Below are positions 10,982 through 21,727 of a DNA stretch of 49,559 bases, piece by piece. The translations under genes and the position numbers were made by a program. This DNA comes from Eimeria necatrix. Lineage: Eukaryota > Apicomplexa > Conoidasida > Eucoccidiorida > Eimeriidae. Positions within the stretch are counted from its first letter, which is position 1. The number at the start of each line of letters is the position of its first letter. The stretch covers positions 32,501-82,059 of the forward strand of contig NW_013652072.1 in assembly GCF_000499385.1 (NCBI RefSeq). Reading direction: 5' to 3'. Below the pieces are notes generated by a model. That model was not told the origin of the DNA, searched no databases, and worked only from the letters and a program-made list of their open reading frames with translations.

Positions 10982-12088
10982 GGACTGACGTTGATGGACA
11001 CGTTGCGCGTCTTGATGGCTGGGTTGTCCCTTTCGCTCACAACGCTCCAAGTCCCTTTTTGAGACCAAACTGAAAACGCCAAACACAAACCCTAAACCCT
11101 AAACCCTAATCTCAAAACCCTAATCCCTTTCTTGGCCACTGCATCTAGATAGCTACCCACGTAGGCAGCGGGGCACCCCCGTGGCTAGCTGGTTTGCCAT
11201 AAATCTAGCTAGCTAGCTATCTAGCTAGCTAGTTAGCTAGCTAGCTAGTTAGCTGCAGAGGCAGACACCCACAGATTCCCCTCAGGACTCAAATAGCTAG
11301 CCACATATGCGGCGGTGGTACCTAGCTAGCTGACTGCGTAACTAGGTAGCTGCATTCGCAGCTAGCTAGCTGCATGCGTAGCTAGCTAGCTGCCTTCCTA
11401 GCTAGCCAGCGGCACGCCTGGCTAGCTAGCTAGCTGCCTGCCTAGCTAGACAGGTACCAACTGCGCGCTTAGCTAGCTAGATGTCTACCTATCGTGTGCT
11501 TAGATGGCTCTACCCATAGAGCTAGCTGTCTATCTAGCTAGCTATCTAGCTAGCTAGCTATCTAGCTAGCTAGCCACCTACCAAGCTAACTAGCTATCCG
11601 GCTAGCTTAGCAAGCAAGCTAGCTAGCTAGCTGGCAATCCACCTAGCTAGTCACCTAGCTAGCCAAAAATCTAGCCATCCACCTAGCCAGCTAGCAAGCC
11701 TCCCAGCTAACCATCCACCTAGCTAGCTTGCCAGCTAGCTAGACCACCCAGCTAGCCATCTACCTAGACACCTAGCCATCCAATTAGCTAGCCAGACAGC
11801 CGCCCAACTAGCTAGCTAGCTAGCCAACTAGCCAGCTGGCTAGCTAGCTAGCCAACTAGCCAGCCAGCTAGCTAGCCAGACAGCCGCCCAACTAGCTAGC
11901 TAGCTAGCCAGCTAGCTAGCTAGCTAGCTGTCGGGGTCCCGCACCTCTGTGGAGGTCTTCGGGGAGGCAGCCTTCTGTGGATTTGAACTCTTGGCGCTCG
12001 AGAAAGACCACAGGAGGCCCCAGTCTGAAGGTGCGGGTTTCGACGACGTGAATTTGCTGCTGCGGCAGCCACTGACAAGACCCGAAGG

Positions 12089-12126
<38 letters not shown>

Positions 12127-13054
12127 GCGGCCGGCGTGGCGCTGCTGTCCGCCTCGCTGTAAAAAGAAACCCCAGACACCCACTCAAAAAACGGAGACTC
12201 CGGCAGCGTCTGCAGCAAAGCCAAACCCTCAGAACCCAAACCCTAAACCCTAAACCCTAAACCCTAGACCCCCGCGCGCCCCAAACCCTCGCGAAACCCT
12301 GAACTGCCGCAAACCCCAAACCCTTACTAAACCCCAAATCGCCGCAAGCCACAAACCCTTTCTCAACCCTAAACCCCCGCAAACCCCAAACCCTCGGGAA
12401 ACCCTAAATCGGGGCAAACCCCAAACCCTCGACAAGCCCTAAACAAAGAGAAATCCCAAACGCTTAAACCGCCGCGAGCCACAAACCCTAATCAAACCCT
12501 CAACCGCCGCCAGACCCAAACCCTCGGCTTCAAACCGCTTCAAACCCCAAACCCTAAACCCAATGCACTTGCAAACCCTTAACCACCAAAAGCTGTCATT
12601 GTTCTAAACCCTAAACCACCACAAACCCGAAACTCTTTTGAGGAAAACAAACCCTCAAAGAGGAGCAGAGGCAAGAGAAAACCCTACTAACTCCCAGGGT
12701 TTAGGGTTTAGGGTTTAGGGTTTGGCCCCCCTAAACCCTGCAAAGAAAGGCAGCAGCAAGCTGAAGTCCCGTCCCGCGCGCAGCGCCGCGTGTTTCGTCG
12801 CCGCGCCCCAGCGCGTAGGGTTTAGAGTTTAGGGTTTAGGGTTTAGGGTTTAGGGTTTAGGGTTTAGGGTTTGGGTCACCTGCCAAGTGCCGCAGAGCAT
12901 GGGCAAACTGCCAGCTTCTCCGTACTCCGGAAGAGTGCCTCCAGTAATTCTCTTCAAATTAATTCTTTCTTTTCTCAAGGCCTTTTGCATGCGCTGCTCG
13001 AGGGCTTCCAGCCCCGCGGGCAGCGGCAGCCCCACTGACGAGACGTGCGCAGCG

Positions 13055-13095
<41 letters not shown>

Positions 13096-13993
13096 GGGCG
13101 GCTCGGACGCTGCTGCTGCTGCTGGGGGTGCGGACGGCTCTGCTGCTGCTCCTGCTGCTGGGGCAGACTCGGACGCAGGCGCTGCTGCTGCTGCTGCTGC
13201 TGCTGGGCTCTCCGGCGCGCCCTGCGCAGCGGGAGCAGCAGCAGCGTCTGCTGCTGCTGCTGCTGCTGCGGGGCCTGCTGCTCCGGCTTTGCCTGTTTCG
13301 TTTGCAGCAACAGTGGCTGGCTCGCTCGCGCCGGCTGGTGCTGCTGCTTGCTGCTGCTGCTCCGGCTGCTGCTCCTGCTGCTGCTCCTGCTGCTGCTCCT
13401 GCTGCTGGAAGGAGGGAAGGAGCCAGGGGTCCTCTTCCTCTGCCCACCGGGGATCCTCCGGCTGCAGCAGCAGCTGCTGCTGCTGCTGCTGCCGCCTGCG
13501 CTGCAGCACCTTGTGGCTCTGCTGCAGCAAAGATATTCCCATGTCGGTCTCCACTGTGGGAATTTCGTATCGAGACAAACTGGGAAACCCCCGCTGGCCT
13601 GCAACCACCAATTCTTAAACCCTAAACCCTAAACCCTAAACCCTAAACCCCAAGGCATTGCTGATCACAGCAGTGCGAAGCCGCACCTCTGTGCGCTGGT
13701 TTGCTAAAGCTTGGGCCTAGGGTTTAGGGTCTAGGGTCTAGGGTTTAGGTACCTGTGAGCTGTAGAGCCGCTAGGGGCATGGGGAGCAGTGCTGCTGCTG
13801 CTGCAGCAGCAGCAGCAGCAACAGACAGCATCCCTTTAGTCATCTGCACGGCGCAGCAGACGCAGTGAGCAGGCCCGTCTTCCCCTTTAGGGTTTAGGGT
13901 TTAGGGTTTAGGGTTTGGCGGCCTAGGGTTTGGGGCTTACGCTTTTCCAGAGATAATATTTGCTGCCTTATGCGCTCCAGCAAGGCTTGCTGG

Positions 13994-14029
<36 letters not shown>

Positions 14030-14030
14030 A
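9319..14030 (-). CDS. Unrecognised multi-exon protein (exon chain rebuilt; start uncertain)
   Basis: A chain of minus-strand exons joins with matching phases: about 14028-13941 (QQALLERIRQQILSLEK), 13800-13753 (LLPMPLAALQLTG), 13598-12880, 12209-11945, 11069-10990, 10877-10420, 9875 to about 9650, a short uncertain exon near 9560, and a last exon ending at the TAG 9321-9319. Non-repetitive blocks include RYEIPTVETDMGISLLQQSH, ALRKERINLKRITGGTLPEY, LCGTWQTLPESPFFEW, IHVVETRTFRLGPPVVFLER, GTWSVVSERDNPAIKTRNV, EWESAVVKEYGLYP, RRHKRDKYVFRKKPKSLEKW, CPWERLREACFEPPFLEL and RHPSGAEFLTAPVYPYDA. Poly-Ala and poly-Gln insertions separate them. I do not recognise the family. A possible first exon begins at the ATG 14420-14418 (MGQQQ and onward). 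The protein ends KPKGPPKRHTAAEEQQKA in the preferred frame. It is certainly spliced; the outermost exons are the weakest part. Confidence 0.6.
11140..11935. repeat. Long degenerate GCTA/CTAG tetranucleotide array in an intron
   Basis: About 800 bases dominated by (GCTA)n with interruptions such as GCTAGCCATCCACCTAG. It occupies most of the intron between the minus-strand exons 12209-11945 and 11069-10990. It is the largest of four such arrays in the window (8700, 11140, 26345, and the related 3405 block). Confidence 0.9.
12230..12870. repeat. Telomere-type arrays and a 35-base higher-order repeat in an intron
   Basis: The intron between minus-strand exons C and D begins on its sense strand with CCCTAAA units (plus 12815-12870) and ends with TTTAGGG units (plus 12232-12265). 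Between them, about 12277-12455 on the plus strand, five consecutive 35-base units share the pattern AAACCCCAAACCCT, N4, AAACCCTAAA, then a C/G-rich tail such as CCGC. The 35-base unit equals five degenerate heptamers. More diverged copies continue to about 12560. Confidence 0.8.
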
Positions 14031-14365
14031 GCGCCGACACGCGGGAAAGAAGCAAGGGTTGAAAAAACCCTAGGCTTATTCAATGTTCGCGAATTAGGGT
14101 GAATCTGACGGCCGGGGGTTTAGGGTTTAGGGTTTAGGGTTTAGGGCTCGGGCTCGGATGGACCATTCGTCAGCCGTAGCTCCCGTGTCACCAGCCCAAG
14201 CGCCGCAAGAAAAAACCTAGGGTGTGAGTCCTAGGGTTTAGGGTTTAGGGTTTAGGGTTTTAAGTAAAGATCTTCCAGTCAAAACGAGACAAGGGACAAC
14301 GACAGACAGGGCGGAGACTGTCTCCTTCCCGATGGGCTCCAACGGTCAACAGCTACGAAGCTGCC

Positions 14366-14415
<50 letters not shown>

Positions 14416-14564
14416 CCCATCAAATGAAGACAAAGAAAACAATAACAGATTTCAGTCCTACCCTTAAGAGTTCAATAAAACACTGCAGCATACGCAGCTA
14501 TTGCAGCTGCATCAGCAGCAGCAGCAACGGCTGCAGCAGCAGCAAGGCTTCGCCGGCGCCCGGC

Positions 14565-14612
<48 letters not shown>

Positions 14613-14754
14613 GTGCAGCTGAAAAGAACCATACACGCGTGCTACAAGTCCTTTAATAAATTTAATTTTTAGTTCAAAGCATATTAAAGACTTCGCGGTG
14701 TGGTCTTTAGCGGCAGCAGCAGTAACTGCAGGAGCTGCTGCTGTCTCGGCAGCT

Positions 14755-14785
<31 letters not shown>

Positions 14786-14991
14786 GTAGTCGGTTCTTCA
14801 AAATTCAAGTGCATGCATGCTGGTCCCTTTCGCCATCTGCTTCTTCTTCTGCATAAATTCGTTAGTAACCCTTAACCTAAAACCCTAAACCCTAAACCCT
14901 AGCCCCTAAATTGCTCACCTGAACGCCCTGCAGCGGGAGCTGTGCTGCATAGGCAAAGCAGTGCTGCTGCAGCAGCAGTTGGATTCCCCGC

Positions 14992-15022
<31 letters not shown>

Positions 15023-15410
15023 TCAGGTGTACGCACACCTGAACTCAAAGCTGCATTGCTGCGGGAAACTTGCTGCAGCAAACTGACAGGTGGGGCCCCT
15101 GCCTTGCCAGCCCCAGGCCGCAATCTCGAAACCCTAATCAGCAGCAAGCCCAAACCCTAAACCCTAAACCCTCGGAAACTCCCTACCCTTATTCATTCCA
15201 TTGTCGCAACACACGGCGGAGCAGCGCCGCAGCAGCAACAGCGGCAGCACAGCAGCAGCAGCAGCTCAGCAGCAGCAGCAGCGGGGGCACACCAGCAACA
15301 GCACGGCACCAGCAGCAACAGCAGCAGCATTGCAGCTGCAGCAGCGCAGCAGCAACACGGCAGCAGCGACGCAACAGCAGCAGCAGCAACAGGGACAGCA
15401 GCAAACCACA
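14031..15410. other. Region between the minus-strand gene and MPC2, no firm gene
   Basis: It holds TTTAGGG arrays (14117-14150, 14234-14262), a (CTG)n run (14369-14414) that may encode poly-Gln at the 5' end of the minus-strand gene, mixed CAG/CTG stretches, and CCCTAAA arrays (14878-14900, 15145-15172). A helical, exon-like plus-strand frame runs from about 14919 to a TGA at 15084-15086 (LNALQRELCCIGKAVLLQQQ, QVYAHLNSKLHCCGK). I could not link it to any other exon, so it stays unassigned. An inverted repeat TTCAGGTGT-ACGC-ACACCTGAA lies at 15022-15043 inside that frame. Confidence 0.4.
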
Positions 15411-15741
15411 ATGGCAGCAGCAGCAGCAGCAGGCCGCTCTCTCTTCTTTCCTGGAATAGCCCCGGCGCTGCAGCGCCGCGCCTTGCAGCTGCCGCTGCCG
15501 CAGAAGGCGAAGGACTTCATCAGTAAGTCCCAAACCCTAAACCGCGGGACCTAAACCCTAAACCCTAAACCCTAAGCCCTGCAGCAGTAGCGAGAGCTGC
15601 AGCAGCAGCAGCAGCGGACGCGCGAGAAGCAGCAGGCAGCGGCAGCAGCAGCAGCAGCAGCAAACTTGCAGCAGCCGCAGCGCCTCCCGTCCACTGCCGC
15701 GTTCCCCCCCGCGCGCAGCAGCCCGCGCCCGCGCCGCACCC

Positions 15742-15812
<71 letters not shown>

Positions 15813-15973
15813 GCCAGGTTGCTGCTGCGTTTGCTGCTGCGCACAGGCCACCCCGCGGGGCCCTTCACCATCCACTTTTGGGCCCCCACTTTCAAGTGGG
15901 GAATTTCCATCGCCAACTTAATCGACATGCTCGACAAAGACGTCGCGGGAGTCTCGCCTGCGCAGCAAATCGG

Positions 15974-16021
<48 letters not shown>

Positions 16022-16548
16022 GGATGGTGCTGCTGCTGCTGCTGCTGGGGATGCTGCTGCTGGGGAGGGTGCTGCTGCTGGGGAGGGTGCTGCTGCTGGG
16101 GACGGTGCTGCTGCTGGGGATGGTGCTGCTGCTGGGAATGGTGTTGCTGCTGCGCTGCTGCTGGGGATGGTGCTGCTGCTGCGCTGCTGCTGGGAATGGT
16201 GCTGCTGCTGCGCTGCTGCTGGGGATGGTGTTGCTGCTGCGCTGCTGCTGGGGATCGAGCTGCTGCTGCTGTAGCCGTTGCTGTTGCTGCAGGGCGGCGG
16301 GAGCTGGTGCCGTTGCTGCTTGGCTGTTGCTGCTGCTGCGCTGCTGCTGCGCTGCTGCTGCGCTGCTGCTTCTCTTGTTCTTGCTGCTGCTGCTTGGGGA
16401 CTGCGTCTGCTGTGCTGCTGCACTTTGTGTTGCTGGTGGTTGTGCTTTTGCTGCTTTATAGTAAAGAGCGCAGCTGCTGCTGCTGCTTCTCTTGTTCTTG
16501 CTGCTGCTGCTTTATGCGCCGCCTTTACAAGGCACGCTCTGCACTTTA

Positions 16549-16585
<37 letters not shown>

Positions 16586-16969
16586 TGCAGCTGTGGCAGC
16601 AACGGGCATTATCTGGTCGAGGTACAGCATGGTAATTACGCCGAAGAACTGGAACCTCTTCAGTGGTAAACCCTAAACCCTAAACCCTAAACCCTAAGCC
16701 CTAAACCCTAAATCCTATGTACTGTAAACCCTATGCAGCAAGCTGCAGCCTTGTGCCCCCGTACAGACTGCAGTAGGCGGTTCGGTTAGCGCAGCAGCAG
16801 CAGCAGCAGCAGAAACAGCTGCAGCAGCATAGACCTGCTCAGCAGCTTGAGGGTTTAGGGTTTAGGGTTTAGGGTTTAGGGTTTGGAGGCGATTGGCTGC
16901 TCAGTTAACGTCGCAATGGCGCTGACCGGCTGCATGCAGTTGGCCCGCGTTGCCTACCGAGAGTTTCAG

Positions 16970-17013
<44 letters not shown>

Positions 17014-17080
17014 GAGCAGCACTGGCAGCAACAGCAACGGCAGCAGTCCCAAAGACAGCAGCAGCGCCACAGCTGCGTAA
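15411..17080 (+). CDS. MPC2: Mitochondrial pyruvate carrier subunit 2 (MPC2)
   Basis: MPC2 pairs with MPC1 in the inner mitochondrial membrane to import pyruvate. Four exons join in phase: 15411-15522, 15847-15972, 16591-16665 and 16905-17080, giving exactly 162 residues plus stop. The family core is clear: LQLPLPQKAKDFIS, then HPAGPFTIHFWAPTFKWG, IANLIDM, SPAQQI, ATGIIWSRYSMVITPKNWNL and VNVAMALTGCMQLARV. These match animal MPC2 nearly motif for motif, including the HPAGP, WAP..KWG and IWSRYS..I.PKNW signatures. The ATG at 15411 (ACCACAATGGC) starts a poly-Ala leader of about six residues. Family members are about 130 residues; the excess here is a C-terminal poly-Ser/Asn tail of about 40 residues after YREFQ. 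All three introns carry repeats, and intron 3 has the CCCTAAA...TTTAGGG arrangement. I saw no MPC1 partner in this window. Confidence 0.93.
15742..15811 (+). repeat. (CAG)n microsatellite in MPC2 intron 1
   Basis: About 23 CAG units on the sense strand within the intron. This is an exception to the usual CTG bias of introns here. The true acceptor at 15846 lies after a short CTG stretch downstream. Confidence 0.9.
15973..16590 (+). repeat. CTG-based minisatellite intron (MPC2 intron 2)
   Basis: The whole 618-base intron is CTG-rich. It opens GTGCTGCTG and closes CTGTTGCTGCAG. From about 16015 to 16260, units of (CTG)3-5 plus GGGGATGGTG or GGGAATGGTG repeat. A copy of TTGTTCTTGCTGCTGCTG occurs near 16376 and again near 16492. 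Confidence 0.85.
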
Positions 17081-17277
17081 GTCGCACATGAAGTTGCTGC
17101 ACTGCTGCTGCGGCAGCAGCAGCAGCAAGACAGCAGCAGCAGCAGCAAGGCGGCAGCAGCAGCAGCAAATCGGCAGCAGCAGCGAGAGTTCTGGAGGCGC
17201 TACTTAAAACCCTCTGTTCCTGCTGCTTCCGCAACTGCAGCAGCAGCAGCAAAAGGCAGGAAGCGTGCATGCAGCTC

Positions 17278-17565
17278 TGGGGAGGCGATCCCAGCTGTGG
17301 GGAGACGATCCCCGACCCCACACTCGGGGACGATCCCAAAATGGCAGCGAGACGATCCCGGGATCGAAAAAGACGATCCCAGGATCGAAAAGACGATCCC
17401 AGGATCGAAAAGACGATCCCAGAATCGGAAAAGACGATCCCAGGATCGGGACAGACGATCCCAGCGCTTGGAGACGATCCCGGGATCGGAAAAGACGATC
17501 CCAGCAGTGGGAGACGATGCCGGGATCGGTCGATCCCGGGATCGGGGAGACGATCCCAGTGTGGG
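17278..17565. repeat. Palindromic GATC tandem array, unit about 20 bases
   Basis: At least 12 copies of a unit close to GACGATCCCAGGATCGAAAA, most regular at 17352-17450. The core CGATCCC-N-GGATCG is an inverted repeat, so each unit is nearly self-complementary. Several reading frames stay open through it on both strands, so the open frames there are not evidence of coding. It lies about 200 bases after the MPC2 stop codon. I see no second copy in the window. Confidence 0.9.
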
Positions 17566-18261
17566 GTTTTGCTTTGCTCAAGTGCTGAGGGGGGAAAGAA
17601 GAACTACTGCGTCTCCCCTCACAAATATGAGAGGCAATTTACGCACTGTTTTCTGCACCCCACACCGCAAACCCTAAACCCTAAACCCTAAACCCTAAAC
17701 CCTAGGAAAGAGAACCAAAGAAGGTAGCTGAGGGGCACAGGCTATGGCCGTTGCCTTCTCTCGAAGTCCTAGAGTGTAGCAGCCAAGCAGTAGGGTTTAG
17801 GGACTAGAAGGGTTTAGGGTTTAGGGTTTAGGGTTTAGGGTTTAGGGTTTACGGAGAGCTTGTTGGTGGCGTCGTCAACGACAGTGAGGGTTTCTTCTGC
17901 GTCTGCGAGGACCAGATTTAGGTGGACATCATATGACTGCAACAGAAGCGCAAACCCCAAACCACAAAAAAGGGTTTAGGGTTTTGGGTTTCGGGCTATG
18001 GCTGCACGCACACAGAAAGGCAACACACTTGTTTAGCCCAACAGAAAAACAGAACCGCGAACTGCACAGCTGCTGCATCAGCAGCAGCTGCTGCATCTGC
18101 AGCAGCAGCAGCTGCTGCAGCAGCAGCAGCTGCTGCATCTGCAGCAGCAGCTGCAGCAAGACTCGAAGGCAGCAAACGGGCCAAACAGATGAAGCAGAAT
18201 GTGACGGCCACAATGCAAATAGGAACTGGCTGCGGAACGACAGGAGCAGCAGCAACGAAAA

Positions 18262-18293
<32 letters not shown>

Positions 18294-19820
18294 GCAGAAG
18301 CAGCAGCAGCAGCAAAGCAGCAGCAGCAGCAGCTGCTGCTCGTACGTGGAGAGTGCCCTTGAGTTGCCGCTCGCCTCTGCATTTCACAAACACTTTTTCC
18401 TCCACAGACAGACGAGCTATGTCCAGGGGCTCTGCAGCAGCAGCAGCAGCAGCAGCAGCAGAGCAGCAGAGTAACAGCAGCAGCAGAGTAGCAGAGTGGC
18501 AGCAGCAGCAGGGCAGAAGCAGCAGCAGAGTAGCAGAGTGGCAGCAGCAGCAGGGCAGAAGCAGCAGCAGAGTAGCAGCAGCAGCAGAGCAGCAGCAGAG
18601 GAGCAACAGCAGCAGGATGCAAGCAGCAGCAGCACAACAGCAGCATTAGCACAGCACAGCAGCAGCACTGCAGCAGCAACACAGGCAGCAGATGCAGCGC
18701 CAGCTGCTAGACCGGCTGCTGCAGCAAACAACTAAAGGGTTGCGAGACGCAGAAGCAACACTAGCAGCAGCAGCAGCAGCAGCAACATATAGAGCTGCTG
18801 CTGGCCCAAAAGCACTCGCAGGAGCAGCAGCAGCAGCGGCAGCAGCAGCAGGAACAACTGCGCTGCGGCATCTGCAGAATCCTTGGTTGCTGCTGCTGCT
18901 GCAGCAGCGACAGTGGGAACAGCAGCGTGCGCAGCGTTTCAAACCCACGCTGCTGCAGCAGCAGCAGCTGCTGCTGCTGCAGCAGCAGCAGCAGCTGCTG
19001 CTGCTGCTGTGGCATCCTTGAATTCTTACCTTGCAGCATTTGAGCATTCTTCATCTTGACTTGCTGCGGGAACTGGGCCGGAGGGAGAGGAGGGTTTGCG
19101 TATTGGGGTTTAGGGTTTAGGGTTTAGAGCAAGCTAGAGAAGAAGGCGCATCTGCTGCAAAACAAATAAAGTTATTGTAGAGCTAGCCGACTTAAAGTTT
19201 GACAGCTGCTGCTGCTGCAGTTACTGCTGCTGCTGCCGCCGCTGCTGCTGCATGCAGCGAGTCTTACTTAAGGTGTTCGCTGCAGCAGCAGATTTGCCGG
19301 GGCGGCGTCAGCAGCAAATGGTAATACTTAGTTAAAGACACTGAAAGCAGAAGCAAAAACATTGACACATCCTAATTCCTGCTAACAGCAGCAGCAGCAG
19401 CAACAGCAGCAACAGCAGCAGCAGCAGCAGTAACACCCCCGTGTCGGCTGCCGTTGTCTGGCCGCCTTCTACAGAGTGAAGAAACCCTAAACCCTCCGAA
19501 TGAAACACTAGACCATTAAACCCTTCAAGTCTCTGCTGGCTGACTCAAACCCTAAACCCTAAACCCTAAACCCTAAACACTGGACAGTGCAGCAGCGCCT
19601 GCGTGGCACGACCCCACTATAGCATTCGAATCGAGCCGCCGCAACAGCAGCAGCAGCAGCAACGCCAGCAGCAACAGCAGCAGCAGCAGCAACGCCAGCA
19701 GCAACAGCACCAGCAGCTGCAGGCCCCGGGAACAGCAGCAGCCGAAACTGCTCCAGCAGCAGCAACTGCTGCTGCTCCCAGCAATGCTGCAGCCATTGTT
19801 GCTGCTGGTCATGTGAGGAA
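17566..19820. other. Repeat-rich region between MPC2 and the kinase; possible unassigned exons
   Basis: CCCTAAA at 17670-17703 is followed by TTTAGGG at 17810-17850, the arrangement seen in introns here. Dense CAG runs fill 18060-18720 and mixed CAG/CTG 18760-19015. A plus-strand frame at about 18692-18870 reads QLLDRLLQQTTKGLRDAEAT and then poly-Ala, which looks like a real helical exon, but I cannot place its splice partners. It may belong to a small separate gene or to the 5' end of the kinase. More CCCTAAA arrays lie at 19484-19500 and 19547-19585. Confidence 0.4.
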
Positions 19821-19863
19821 ATGCCGCCAGAAGGGGTGGCTGCAGCTGTTGCTGCTGCGGATA

Positions 19864-19894
<31 letters not shown>

Positions 19895-20189
19895 GCCGCA
19901 GCAGCAGCAGCAGCAGCATGGGATGTTTGTGCGCCTGCTCGCGGAAAGGGGGAAAACGGATTTGGCCCTCGTCAACACAGTGACAGGTTCCTAACCCCAA
20001 TTCCTAAACCCTAAACCCTAAACCCTAAACCCTAAACCCTTGGCTCCAAGCACCTTGGGGATTTGATGCTTGCTCAGAATCAGGGTTTAGGGTTTAGGGT
20101 TTAGAGTTAGGGCAAGGGTTTTGCTTGCGTCTGGTCTGCAGGAGATGCTTATCCTCCGACAGGGTCATTTCCACTGCCTGCATCGGGAG

Positions 20190-20254
<65 letters not shown>

Positions 20255-20368
20255 CGCTGCTCTTGGAAGGCGCACCCCATACTGCCGCCAGCCTTTCGTG
20301 CTGCAGCCGCTCAAACCCTCAATATTTGCTTCCCCGGTGTCACTTCCGCAGATATATGCACACCAGGA

Positions 20369-20409
<41 letters not shown>

Positions 20410-20482
20410 GCTAGGGCGTCGCTTCAGTCGGCAGGTTGCTGCTGCTGCTGATCCGGCGCGGCACACCTGGATCCTGGTCCAC

Positions 20483-20528
<46 letters not shown>

Positions 20529-21115
20529 CTGCTAAAGCCACATCAGCGGAGACTGCTGTGTCCCCTTCGTCTGCAGCAGCGGCAGCAGCGGCAGCAGCAG
20601 ACACAGCAGCAGCAGCAGCAGCAGCAAACCCTAGCTGCTCCCTAACCCCCCGTCAAGCCCTCTTTCTGCAGCAGTGGCGCTGCAACATAGCGGCGCTGCT
20701 GGAGGCTCAGCGGCTGCCCGAGAAGCTGCAGCAGCAGTTGGCAGCTGCAGCATCAGGAACAACAGAAGCAGCAGCAGCACCGCCAGCAGCAGCAGCAGCA
20801 GCAGCAGCCCGAGCACCAACAGCAGCAGCAGCAGGGGTTCACGCTGCCGCAGAAGAGAGGCTCCAGGCAGCACGCCGGCGGCTCGCTGAACGCTATGCTT
20901 TTCTTGTTGAAGATCGCCAGCAGCAGCAGCAGCAGCAGCAGGCAGCCAGCAGCAGCAGCAGCAGCAGCAGCAGTAGCAGCAGCAGTAACAGCAGCAAGAC
21001 TCCCGAGGAGGCGCAGCTAGCTGGCTGGCATTGGCCTGCAACTCTGGCGCAGCAAAGAGAGACAGCAAAGACAGTCGAGGCTGCCCTCACGGAGCAGATC
21101 AAGACACAGAGAGTG

Positions 21116-21148
<33 letters not shown>

Positions 21149-21690
21149 GCCTGCTGCAGCTCCTGCTGCACAGGAAATGAAGAGGCTCGGAAATAAGCTC
21201 GTTTCTCGTTTGTTGCTGACGCTGCACCCCCAAGTTTTATTTGTACTGCTTGAGTTGCATGTGGTGCTGCGTTTGCTGCTGCTGCTGCGTTTGTGCTGCC
21301 GGTATGTTTGCTGCTGCTGCTGCTGCGTTTGCTGCTGCTGCTGCTGTGTTTGCTGCTGCTGCTGCAGGCATCTCAGCGCCAGCTCGCCTCAAGGACGCAC
21401 AAACTGCCTCGCCTTCTTTGGCGCCTTCTCGCGGAAGCCAAAGAGGTAGCAGCAGCAGCACTTGCTGCTTCGAAACACTGGCAGCAGCAGCAGCAACAGC
21501 AGCAGCAAAGAAGAAATATACAGTACTGGCAGCACGCGATGCGGCCTCAGCAGCTGCAGCACAACTGTGCAAGTAACAAGTTTCGCGAGGCCCAGCGCAG
21601 CAGCAGCAGCAGCAGCAGCAGCTGGAGCTACCGCTTGTGTGTTTTGTGTGCGTGTGCCTGCCTGCTGCTGCTGCTGTTGCTGCTTCGCTG

Positions 21691-21727
<37 letters not shown>

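Noticed and set aside
15773..16630. Ala/Ser-rich minus-strand frame across MPC2
   Set aside because: It is the complement of the MPC2 exons and CTG introns; the plus strand carries all conserved residues.
17278..17565. CRISPR-like array
   Set aside because: The repeats are contiguous without unique spacers, and the genome is eukaryotic.
17204..17691. Overlapping plus and minus frames across the GATC array
   Set aside because: Several frames stay open through the tandem unit, so openness is a by-product of the repeat. No domain or splice context supports any of them.
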